Assembly (NCBI GenBank): GCA_017938795.1
Contig: JAGBAV010000107.1
Location: forward strand, 1 to 64,000
Length of the DNA stretch: 64,000 nucleotides
Reading direction: 5' to 3'
Origin: Clostridia bacterium
Lineage (GTDB): Bacteria; Bacillota; Clostridia; Christensenellales; Aristaeellaceae
Part shown: positions 38,471-45,542 of the stretch, piece after piece
Layout: each line of letters opens with the position of its first letter
How positions within the stretch are numbered: the stretch's first letter is position 1
Notes under the pieces: model-generated
Database searches by the model: none
What the model saw: only the letters and a program-made list of their open reading frames with translations
What the model was told of the DNA's origin: nothing
Position numbers and translations under genes: made by a program

Positions 38471-39115
38471 ATGTCCATCGGCATGATCCTGCTCATTGTG
38501 ATTGCACTGCTGATCCTTTTCGGCGTTCTGCAGCGAACGCTTGACCGGATGGCGCTGACAGACCGTCAGGCAATCCTTATCGCTGCCGCCGTATTTGCCG
38601 GCGGATTCGTTCCCGACATACCGCTTGGCCCGGTCACGCTCAATATCGGCGGCGGCCTAATTCCGCTGCTGGTGAGCGTTTATCTCTTCTTCCACGCAGA
38701 TACACGCCGGGAACGCGGCCGATGCATCATCGCCGCGCTGCTGACAGCGGCAGGCGTATTTCTGATCGGCCGCTTCTTCCCGGCAGATCCTGTTTCCATG
38801 CCGTTTGACCCCCTGCTCCTCTATGGCATTGCGGGCGGCGTGATCGCATGGCTCTTCGGCCGATCCCGAAGGAGCGCGTTCATTGCCGGTATCCTTGGCT
38901 TAGTGCTGGCAGACACACTCTCCGCCGTCATCCTTTGGGCGCAGGGCGTCAGTCAGGCGCTGCACATCGGCGGCGCAGGCGCAGCAGACGCCGTAGTGAT
39001 CTCCGGCGTCACCGCCGTCATGATGTGCGAGCTGCTCGGCGAGACTGTGGAGCGCATGACGCGCAGCAGAGCAGCCGGTCATACCCGCCCGGCAGAAGGA
39101 GGTCACAGCGCATGA
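38471..39115 (+). CDS. Multi-pass membrane protein, probably DUF1614 family, upstream of spoIIP
   Basis: A 214-residue protein with about six hydrophobic segments. The stretch GPVTLNIGGGLIPLLVS after the second segment resembles DUF1614 membrane proteins, which have no known function. ATG at 38471 has GAGGT nine bases upstream. Its stop overlaps the spoIIP start as ATGA, so the two are translationally coupled and may act together in sporulation; that last point is inference from position. Confidence 0.75.
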   Translation: MSIGMILLIVIALLILFGVLQRTLDRMALTDRQAILIAAAVFAGGFVPDIPLGPVTLNIGGGLIPLLVSVYLFFHADTRRERGRCIIAALLTAAGVFLIGRFFPADPVSMPFDPLLLYGIAGGVIAWLFGRSRRSAFIAGILGLVLADTLSAVILWAQGVSQALHIGGAGAADAVVISGVTAVMMCELLGETVERMTRSRAAGHTRPAEGGHSA

Positions 39116-40236
39116 TCAAACGAATCTGTGCACTGCTCTTTGGGCTGGCTGTTATCGCCGCCTCCGCCCCTGCGGCAGCAGATGAGACGGTATTCACCGC
39201 CTGCGATATCGCCGGCAGCATAATTTTCAGCATCTGCGGTGAACTATCAGAAGGCGATGAGTATATCAGCGCAGACAACACGCTTTACCGCATCACCTCT
39301 GTGAACGGCACACAGGCCATCGCAGAAGCCGCAGGCAAGGAACCCATGCCCGACGTCTCATGGCTGAGCACCGGGCAGGCGCGCGCCGTCTTCGCGGATT
39401 ATGCAGTCCCTGCAGCATCCTCCGGCAGAAACGAGAAGCTCATCGCCATGTACGTTACGCACAGCGACGAAAGCTATATCCCATCTGACGGCACGCAGAG
39501 CATCAACGGACAGGGCGGTATATATGACGTCGCCAAAGAATTCAGAGATGCGCTGCAGGCCAAGGGAATCGACGTGATTCTTGATGAATCCACCCATCTG
39601 CCGCATGATGCAGGCGCTTACCGCCGAAGCAGACAGACAGCTGAACGGCTCCTGCAGCATATGCCTGACGCCATCATCGACATTCACCGGGACGGTATCC
39701 CTGATGCCAGCGAATACACCTGCACCATTAACGGCGAAAATGCTTCTCAGGTTCGCCTCCTGGTCGGGCGGCGCAACCAGAACAGCAGCGTCAACCGCGA
39801 ATTCGCCAAGGAGATCAAGGCTGTGGCGGACAGCCGGTATCCCGGGCTGATCAAGGATATTTTCATTGGAAAGGGTACCTACAACCAAGACCTCTCGCCC
39901 AATGCCATTCTGCTGGAGTTCGGCACGCATACCATAAGCAAGGAACGCGTGCTGAATTCAACCGACCTGATGGCAGACGTTGTCAGCACAACACTCTATG
40001 GGGCGCAGACAGGCAGCGCCGCTGGCGAAGCAGCACCCGAGGAAGCACCGGAGAAAGAAAGCAAGGGATCCCTGACGGGGATTGTTCTGATGGTCGCCGC
40101 CGTTATGACAGGCGTACTGCTCTTTTCCTTCGTACAGACCGGCGGCACAGGGCCAATGAAGGAAAAGCTCACACGGAACATCAGCGAAATGACCGGAGGA
40201 CTGATCGGCAGGAAAAACAAACAGGACAAGACCTGA
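39112..40236 (+). CDS. spoIIP: SpoIIP-family sporulation peptidoglycan hydrolase
   Basis: SpoIIP is an amidase/endopeptidase that, with SpoIID and SpoIIM, thins septal peptidoglycan and drives engulfment. The 374-residue protein has an N-terminal signal or anchor (residues 1-23). Catalytic-domain motifs are YVTHSDESY near 110, DIHRDGIP near 185 and LLEFGTHT near 268. A C-terminal hydrophobic segment at about 324-344 follows an acidic linker; a C-terminal anchor is not the usual layout, since SpoIIP is normally anchored at the N-terminus. GGAGG is nine bases before the ATG. An intrinsic terminator follows. Confidence 0.9.
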   Translation: MIKRICALLFGLAVIAASAPAAADETVFTACDIAGSIIFSICGELSEGDEYISADNTLYRITSVNGTQAIAEAAGKEPMPDVSWLSTGQARAVFADYAVPAASSGRNEKLIAMYVTHSDESYIPSDGTQSINGQGGIYDVAKEFRDALQAKGIDVILDESTHLPHDAGAYRRSRQTAERLLQHMPDAIIDIHRDGIPDASEYTCTINGENASQVRLLVGRRNQNSSVNREFAKEIKAVADSRYPGLIKDIFIGKGTYNQDLSPNAILLEFGTHTISKERVLNSTDLMADVVSTTLYGAQTGSAAGEAAPEEAPEKESKGSLTGIVLMVAAVMTGVLLFSFVQTGGTGPMKEKLTRNISEMTGGLIGRKNKQDKT

Positions 40237-40241
40237 TAAAG

Positions 40242-40270
40242 GCGGGCTCCGGGATGCGAGGCCCGCTTTT
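40242..40270 (+). terminator. Intrinsic terminator after spoIIP
   Basis: GCGGGC (40242-40247) pairs with GCCCGC (40261-40266) and is followed by TTTT. It begins four bases after the stop. Confidence 0.8.
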
Positions 40271-40308
40271 CATTCTGCTGACCGCGGATTCAGTTTTTTC
40301 GCAAACGC

Positions 40309-40337
40309 TTGACTTTGCCGGAAAAATGAAGGATAAT
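40309..40337 (+). promoter_or_regulatory. Predicted sigma-A promoter of the DUF512-der-plsY operon
   Basis: TTGACT (40309-40314) and GATAAT (40332-40337) are separated by exactly 17 bases, about 37 bases before the first start codon. Confidence 0.8.
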
Positions 40338-40374
40338 AGATTGGGTTAATTTGAAATAGAGGTGCATTTTTACC

Positions 40375-41682
40375 ATGTCGCAGCGTATTGTCAGCGTGTT
40401 CCCCGGTTCCGTCGCCGCGCGGCACGGTATCCGTGAGCAGGATACGCTTGTATCCATCAACGGTACGCCCGTGCTGGATCTGGTCGATTATCAGTTTCTG
40501 ACGGCAAGAGCCTCTTTGGCGATGCTGATTGAATCCCCCGACGGCGGAAGCAGAACTGTCCACATCCACAAGCGCGTAGAGGAGCCTCTCGGCATCACAC
40601 TGGAGTCCTCGCTGATGAGCTGTCCGAAGACCTGTGCCAACCACTGCGTCTTCTGCTTCATCGAGCAGATGCCGCCGGGCATGCGAGAGAGTCTCTATGT
40701 GCGCGACGACGACTGGCGTCTTTCCCTGATGGCAGGCAATTTCGTCACGCTGACCAATCTCCCCCGTCATGAGATGGATCGCATGATCGAGCGGAAAGCC
40801 AGCCCGATCTATGTCTCCGTCCATACGACGAACGGCGAGCTGCGCAAGAAGATGCTCTCCCATGTCCATGCAGACCGCATCATGGAGCACCTCAGGCGCT
40901 TTGCGGACAACGGCATGAGCTTCCACTGTCAGGTCGTGCTCTGCCCGCAGATCAACGACGGAGCGGAACTGGACAGAACCCTGTCCGACCTTGCTTCCCT
41001 TGCGCCGCATGCGCTGACTGTCGCGCTCGTTCCCGTCGGTCTCACACGCTATCGCGAGCATCTCTATCCCCTGCGCCCGTATACGCGGGACGAAGCAGAG
41101 GCTGTCGTCCGTCAGGCTGAGGCCTTCCAGCAGAAGATGCTCGCCAAGCACGGCACGCGCTTTGTCTTCCCTTCCGATGAATTCTACCAGATTGCACAGC
41201 TCCCCATTCCGGACGCGGACAGCTACGAGGACTTCCCCCAGTTTGAGAACGGGGTCGGCCTCCTCGCCCGCCTTCGCGATGAGTTCGAGACGTCTGTTCG
41301 CCTCGATCCGGATGACGGCGACGCAGTCCCCCGCCGCGTGATCATGGCGACCGGCACGTCCGTCGCTCCGTTCATGCAGAGCCTTCTGGACGCACACCCG
41401 ATCAACGGCGTCAGCGTCCGCATCAAACCCATCGTCAACCGCTTCTTCGGCGAGACCGTCACCGTATCCGGCCTGATCACAGGGCAGGATCTGGTCGCGC
41501 AGCTCAAGGGCGAAGAAGCAGATGAAATACTGATTACAGAGAACATGCTGCGCGAAGGCGAGGATATCTTCCTTGACGATATGACGCTGCAGCAAGCGCA
41601 GGAGCAGATCGGCATCCGCATCACACCCGTCCCCGATGACGGCGCGGAGCTGCTGTACGCCCTGCGGGGAACGGAGGTTTAA
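40375..41682 (+). CDS. DUF512-family protein with PDZ-like and radical SAM-like regions
   Basis: A 435-residue protein of the DUF512 family, common next to der in clostridia; function not established. Residues 1-60 form a PDZ-like domain (VFPGSVAARHGIREQDTLVSING). A radical SAM-like region follows, with clustered cysteines in CPKTCANHCVFCFIEQ near 83-98. The C-terminal DUF512 domain holds GTRFVFPSDEFY and a late GQDL segment. AGAGGT precedes the ATG. The der start lies one base after its stop. Confidence 0.88.
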   Translation: MSQRIVSVFPGSVAARHGIREQDTLVSINGTPVLDLVDYQFLTARASLAMLIESPDGGSRTVHIHKRVEEPLGITLESSLMSCPKTCANHCVFCFIEQMPPGMRESLYVRDDDWRLSLMAGNFVTLTNLPRHEMDRMIERKASPIYVSVHTTNGELRKKMLSHVHADRIMEHLRRFADNGMSFHCQVVLCPQINDGAELDRTLSDLASLAPHALTVALVPVGLTRYREHLYPLRPYTRDEAEAVVRQAEAFQQKMLAKHGTRFVFPSDEFYQIAQLPIPDADSYEDFPQFENGVGLLARLRDEFETSVRLDPDDGDAVPRRVIMATGTSVAPFMQSLLDAHPINGVSVRIKPIVNRFFGETVTVSGLITGQDLVAQLKGEEADEILITENMLREGEDIFLDDMTLQQAQEQIGIRITPVPDDGAELLYALRGTEV

Positions 41683-41683
41683 C

Positions 41684-43015
41684 ATGGCCAAGCCCCTTGT
41701 CGCCGTCGTCGGCAGACCGAATGTCGGCAAATCCACATTCTTCAACAAGATCGCCGGCCGCCGCATCTCCATCGTGGAAGATACACCCGGCGTCACCCGC
41801 GACCGTATCTATGCGGACTGCGAGTGGCTCAATCACAAGTTCACCCTCATCGATACCGGCGGCATTGAGCCGCGCACAGACGATATTCTGCTCAAGCAGA
41901 TGCGCCGTCAGGCAGAGGTTGCGATCGATACCTGCGACGTGATCCTCTTCTTTACCGACGGTCGTACCGGCATGACCGCCGACGATCAGGATGTCGCCAC
42001 GATGCTGCGCCGCAGCCACAAGCCTGTCATCCTTGTCGTCAACAAGGTTGACCATCAGGAGATGAGCGACACCATCTACGACTTCTACGGTCTGGGTCTT
42101 GGTCAGCCGTTTGCGATCTCCTCGACGAACATGCTCGGCCTTGGCGATCTGCTCGACGAGCTCGTCGCGCATTTCCCCGCTGACGCCGATACCTCCGCCG
42201 AGGAGGAGCAGACGATCAACATTGCCGTCGTCGGCAGGCCGAATGTGGGCAAGTCCAGCCTCGTCAACCGTATCCTCGGTCAGGAGCGCTCCATGGTCTC
42301 CGATATCGCCGGCACGACGCGCGACGCCATCGACACCGCCTTTGTGCGTGACGGACAGCGCTACAACATCATCGATACCGCCGGCATCCGCCGTAAGCGC
42401 GCCATCGAGGAGGAATCTATCGAGCGCTACAGCATCGTCCGTGCCCTCGCTGCCGTTCGCCGCTGCGACGTCGCGCTGATCGTCATCAATGCCGAGGACG
42501 GCGTCACCGAGCAGGACACCAAGGTCGCCGGCTATGTCCACGAGGAAGGCAAGGCCTGCGTCATCATCGTCAACAAGTGGGATGCCATCGAGAAGGAAAC
42601 CGGCACCATGGAGGCCTACCGCAAGGAGGTTATCGAGAAGCTCAAGTTCATGGACTACGCCCCCGTGCTCTTCATCTCTGCGCTGACCGGTCAGCGTGTG
42701 GTGAAGGTGCTCGATTCCGTGAAGGCCGTGTACGAGCAGACCTCCCGCAGGATCACCACCGGCCTGCTCAACGATATCCTTGGCGACGCCACCGCCGCGC
42801 TGCAGCCGCCGATCTCCGGCGGCCGCAGACTGAAGATCTACTATGCGACCCAGCAGAGCGTCTGCCCGCCGACCTTTGTGTTCTTCGTCAACAACGAGGA
42901 GCTTATGCATTTCGCCTATCAGCGCTATCTGGAGAACCAGTTCCGCAAATCCTTCGGCTTCGAAGGCACGCCCATCCACTTCATCCTGCGCGAGAAAAAC
43001 CAGAAGGAGAACTGA
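41684..43015 (+). CDS. der: Der (EngA), double-GTPase ribosome assembly factor
   Basis: Essential GTPase of 50S ribosome assembly. Two G domains are visible in 443 residues: GRPNVGKSTFFNK with DTPGVTRDR and DTGG near 10-60, and GRPNVGKSSLVNR with DIAGTTRDAID and DTAGIRRK near 185-240, each with an NKVD or NKWD motif. A KH-like C-terminal domain follows. GGAGG is six bases before the ATG at 41684. plsY follows after two bases, so the three genes form one operon. Confidence 0.98.
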   Translation: MAKPLVAVVGRPNVGKSTFFNKIAGRRISIVEDTPGVTRDRIYADCEWLNHKFTLIDTGGIEPRTDDILLKQMRRQAEVAIDTCDVILFFTDGRTGMTADDQDVATMLRRSHKPVILVVNKVDHQEMSDTIYDFYGLGLGQPFAISSTNMLGLGDLLDELVAHFPADADTSAEEEQTINIAVVGRPNVGKSSLVNRILGQERSMVSDIAGTTRDAIDTAFVRDGQRYNIIDTAGIRRKRAIEEESIERYSIVRALAAVRRCDVALIVINAEDGVTEQDTKVAGYVHEEGKACVIIVNKWDAIEKETGTMEAYRKEVIEKLKFMDYAPVLFISALTGQRVVKVLDSVKAVYEQTSRRITTGLLNDILGDATAALQPPISGGRRLKIYYATQQSVCPPTFVFFVNNEELMHFAYQRYLENQFRKSFGFEGTPIHFILREKNQKEN

Positions 43016-43017
43016 TC

Positions 43018-43632
43018 ATGATCAAAATGGCACTGACCGTCATCATCGGCTATCTGTTCGGCAGCATCTCCTCCGGTGTTGTCCTCTCCCGCCTTGCGGC
43101 AAACACGGATATCCGCACGCAGGGCAGCGGTAATGCCGGCACGACGAACATGCTCCGTGTACTTGGCAGACGCATGGCGCTGTTTACCTTCCTTGGCGAT
43201 ATGCTCAAGGGCGTCATTGCTGTTTACATCGGCAAGGCCCTTGTCGGCGGTGAACTGGGCGGCGTGCTGGGTGTGCTGGGCGCGGTGCTCGGGCACAACT
43301 TCCCGGTGTTCTTCGGCTTCAAGGGCGGCAAGGGCATCGCCACTAGCTTCGGCAGCCTGCTCTTCGTCTATCCCCTTCAGGCCCTCGCTGCGTTCACCAT
43401 CTTCCTTATCCTCGTCATCATCACGCACTATGTCTCCGTTGGTTCCATTGCTGCAGCCATTGCGCTCCCTGCGTTTGTCCTGCTGACCACGCCGTTCCAT
43501 CCGGTCATCTGGGGCTGCATGGTCTTCCTTGGCGCGATGGTCGTCTGGCGTCATCACCAGAACATCAGCCGCCTGCTTCAGCACAAGGAGAACAAACTGG
43601 ACTTCAATACCCTGCGCAAGAAGAAAAAGTAA
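43018..43632 (+). CDS. plsY: PlsY, acyl-phosphate glycerol-3-phosphate acyltransferase
   Basis: Integral membrane enzyme that makes lysophosphatidic acid from acyl-phosphate. The 204-residue protein has the three conserved motifs, GSGNAGTTNMLRVLG near 37, GHNFPVFFGFKGGKG near 97-111, and a later loop region, between about five membrane segments. ATG at 43018 follows AAGGAGA by seven bases. It is the last gene of the operon, followed by a hairpin terminator shared with the convergent LysM gene. Confidence 0.96.
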   Translation: MIKMALTVIIGYLFGSISSGVVLSRLAANTDIRTQGSGNAGTTNMLRVLGRRMALFTFLGDMLKGVIAVYIGKALVGGELGGVLGVLGAVLGHNFPVFFGFKGGKGIATSFGSLLFVYPLQALAAFTIFLILVIITHYVSVGSIAAAIALPAFVLLTTPFHPVIWGCMVFLGAMVVWRHHQNISRLLQHKENKLDFNTLRKKKK

Positions 43633-43637
43633 CAGCA

Positions 43638-43680
43638 AACAGCGCCGTGTTCTGATCAACGCGGCGCTGTTCTTTATTCT
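43638..43680. terminator. Bidirectional intrinsic terminator between plsY and the LysM gene
   Basis: AACAGCGCCG (43638-43647) pairs with CGGCGCTGTT (43662-43671). U-rich sequence follows on the plus strand (CTTTATTCT); the minus strand has a shorter TTTG. The converging stops lie on either side. Confidence 0.8.
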
Positions 43681-43681
43681 G

Positions 43682-44317
43682 TCAGGTTCTCTCTTCCCTC
43701 GTGTCTTCTGTATCCGGTGCATTCATCCTCCGCCGTGTCGGCAGGCAGATGACCTGCCCTGCCGTAAAGTCACTGGGCAGCAGATTCGGATTCAGCCGCA
43801 GCATCTGCTCGACATTGGTTCCGTTCAGCGCAGCAATCTCATCCAGCGTGTCGCCTTCCTGCATCCTGTACACAGGGCCTCCATGTTCGCACAGCCCTCT
43901 GTCCCCATTGGGCGGCACACAGAGGACGTCGCCGGGACGCAGCGCCGTCAGGCGGATATCTTCATTGTATTCGCGGAGCGCGCGCAGGGAAACATTCGAT
44001 GCCAGCATGACATCCACAACCGTCTGGCCCTGCGTCACGGTATAGGCGGAGGACCCGACCGGGCAGGATCTCGCCTCGCCGTCCGGGATGCACAGGATAT
44101 CGCCGACAAACAGCCTTCCCGCTGCGACGGAGGGATTCGCATTCATCAGCGAGCGGACGCTGACGCCGAACTTGCGCGCAATCAAGTAAAAGCTGTCACC
44201 GCGTTCCACGCGGTATGTATGCCCCGCTGCGCAGGCTGCGTCGCGCATGTCAATTGCAGCCTGATTCATCGCTTCGTCTGCTGCAGCGCCGTTGTTCCAT
44301 TCTGTTTGATTCTCCAT
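43682..44317 (-). CDS. Triple LysM-domain protein without signal peptide
   Basis: The 211-residue protein holds three LysM units of about 45-50 residues: TYRVERGDSFYLIARKFGVSV near 34, AYTVTQGQTVVDVMLASNVSL near 91 and VYRMQEGDTLDEIAALNGTNV near 149. LysM binds peptidoglycan or chitin-like glycans. No signal peptide or membrane segment is seen, which in a spore former fits a coat or cortex-associated protein made in the mother cell; that is inference. The ATG is preceded by GGGG nine bases upstream, and that GGGG is part of the terminator of the preceding gene. Confidence 0.85.
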   Translation of the reverse strand: MENQTEWNNGAAADEAMNQAAIDMRDAACAAGHTYRVERGDSFYLIARKFGVSVRSLMNANPSVAAGRLFVGDILCIPDGEARSCPVGSSAYTVTQGQTVVDVMLASNVSLRALREYNEDIRLTALRPGDVLCVPPNGDRGLCEHGGPVYRMQEGDTLDEIAALNGTNVEQMLRLNPNLLPSDFTAGQVICLPTRRRMNAPDTEDTREERT

Positions 44318-44371
44318 AAAGAACAGCCCCTTTCGACGTTCTGCTATCAGCTTATGCGCCGCGGGGCTGTT
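44318..44371 (-). terminator. Terminator-like hairpin after the phosphoribosyltransferase gene, overlapping the LysM ribosome site
   Basis: Minus-strand AACAGCCCC (44371-44363) pairs with GGGGCTGTT (44330-44322) over a 32-base loop, followed by CTTT and then the LysM ATG. The 3' arm carries the only Shine-Dalgarno-like sequence for that gene. The long loop makes it a weaker call. Confidence 0.5.
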
Positions 44372-44383
44372 TGTGCTATTCGG

Positions 44384-44944
44384 TTATGCCAGGACGTTGC
44401 CTTCGCTGTCAAAGAGCGGGAGCTTCTCCAGATAGATGATATCCTTACGCTCCTGCGCATCGCCCTCTGCGAGGATTGCCATGCGGCCGCAGATCTCGCC
44501 GCCGGCGGCGGTGACCAGCTGCTCAAGCGCAGCAAGGGACTCGCCGGTGGAGATCACATCGTCAACGACAAGGATCCTCTTGCCGCGCATCAGCGCAGCA
44601 TCCTCGCCATCCAGATAGAGCTTCTGCACATGATCCGTCGTGATAGAGCGAACCTCAACGCTGAAGAGATCGCGCATGTAGAGCTTCGCGCCCTTGCGCG
44701 CGAGCAGCCACTTCTTCGCGCCGATCTGTCTGGCCATCGCATACGCAAGCGGAATGCCCTTGCTCTCCGCCGTAATGATGTAATCAAACTCCGGCGCCTT
44801 CTCAAGCAGCGCAGCCGCGCAGGCCTCCGTCAGTTCGCAATCACCAAAGATGACGAATGCGCCGATGGACAGGTTTTCGTTGAGCGGGCAGATAGGCAGA
44901 TCGCGCTCGCAGCCCGCAATGGTCATATGATAATGAGACGGCAT
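44384..44944 (-). CDS. Purine-type phosphoribosyltransferase (Apt/Xpt-like)
   Basis: A 186-residue type I phosphoribosyltransferase. The PRPP-binding loop reads RILVVDDVISTGES near residues 122-135, and an earlier ITAESKGIPLAYAMA segment is of the adenine/xanthine phosphoribosyltransferase kind. Which base it salvages is not clear. GAAGGGAA lies upstream of the ATG. It has its own strong promoter about 55 bases upstream, with no room for a purine riboswitch in the short leader. Confidence 0.85.
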   Translation of the reverse strand: MPSHYHMTIAGCERDLPICPLNENLSIGAFVIFGDCELTEACAAALLEKAPEFDYIITAESKGIPLAYAMARQIGAKKWLLARKGAKLYMRDLFSVEVRSITTDHVQKLYLDGEDAALMRGKRILVVDDVISTGESLAALEQLVTAAGGEICGRMAILAEGDAQERKDIIYLEKLPLFDSEGNVLA

Positions 44945-44998
44945 TTGGTTCCCTTCTTTCGTTATTGTTTCGATTCAGGTATGGTACCTTTTGGTTTC

Positions 44999-45026
44999 AT
45001 TATACACCGAATCAGGTTCTTGTCAA
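44999..45026 (-). promoter_or_regulatory. Predicted strong sigma-A promoter of the phosphoribosyltransferase gene
   Basis: Minus-strand consensus TTGACA (45026-45021) and consensus TATAAT (45004-44999) are 16 bases apart. Confidence 0.88.
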
Positions 45027-45385
45027 CGCATATCCCTGCTTACAATGGGGAATTTTCGTCTTTTACCCTTTTTTACATTCCAAACAATTAAGAAAGAAAC
45101 AAACCGACCGAAGGTCTGATATAATTTGCATACGATAATCCTGATTCTGTGTTTTTTGTTCGTGTTTTCGCATTATCTATACCGGTAATTATTAATCGAA
45201 TTTCATATATTCATGCATCTCCATGCTGTATGATATGCTGTATTTCTGCGTATATCCGCCGCATAGGCGTATATTTCACCGATCCGACTGCAAGTTGTAT
45301 TCAGTTACACTCTGATTTGACATTCCTGTCTCAAAACGGTAACGTTCGACAGCAGAATATTTATTTAATTTAATCGTTGTTCGTC
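45027..45385. other. AT-rich intergenic stretch between the divergent phosphoribosyltransferase and nrdD promoters
   Basis: About 360 bases much richer in A and T than the rest of the window. No open frame with a ribosome site is seen. A plus-strand TGATATAAT at 45117-45125 has the form of an extended -10, without a clear -35, so a short RNA or upstream start is possible. A direct repeat of GCGTATAT near 45249-45275 is visible, but I find no recognisable riboswitch. Confidence 0.5.
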
Positions 45386-45415
45386 TTGACTGACCTCTTA
45401 TGTCCATGGTAAGAT
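45386..45415 (+). promoter_or_regulatory. Predicted sigma-A promoter of nrdD
   Basis: TTGACT (45386-45391) and TAAGAT (45410-45415) are separated by 18 bases. Transcription would start about 120 bases before the nrdD ATG. Confidence 0.6.
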
Positions 45416-45428
45416 GGAATCCGACGGC

Positions 45429-45476
45429 CAACAAAATATTGTGGTCCGCCAATCACTTTTCATCAACATATTGTGT
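45429..45476 (+). promoter_or_regulatory. Pair of NrdR-box-like palindromes upstream of nrdD
   Basis: Two related sites, CAACAAAATATTGTGG (45429-45444) and a second ending in CAACATATTGTGT (45464-45476), share ATATTGTG exactly 32 bases apart, about three helical turns. NrdR, the ribonucleotide reductase repressor, binds tandem boxes of this kind and spacing. Both lie just downstream of the predicted promoter, a position suited to repression. nrdR itself is not in the window. Confidence 0.6.
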
Positions 45477-45542
45477 TTGCATATTATCAAAACCACAATC
45501 CATCACAGTATATGGACCACCAGCGAGAAAGTGAGCCTGCCT

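Noticed and set aside
44945..45542. A riboswitch upstream of nrdD or a purine riboswitch upstream of the phosphoribosyltransferase
   Set aside because: The phosphoribosyltransferase leader is only about 50 bases, and I found no conserved riboswitch core in the nrdD leader.
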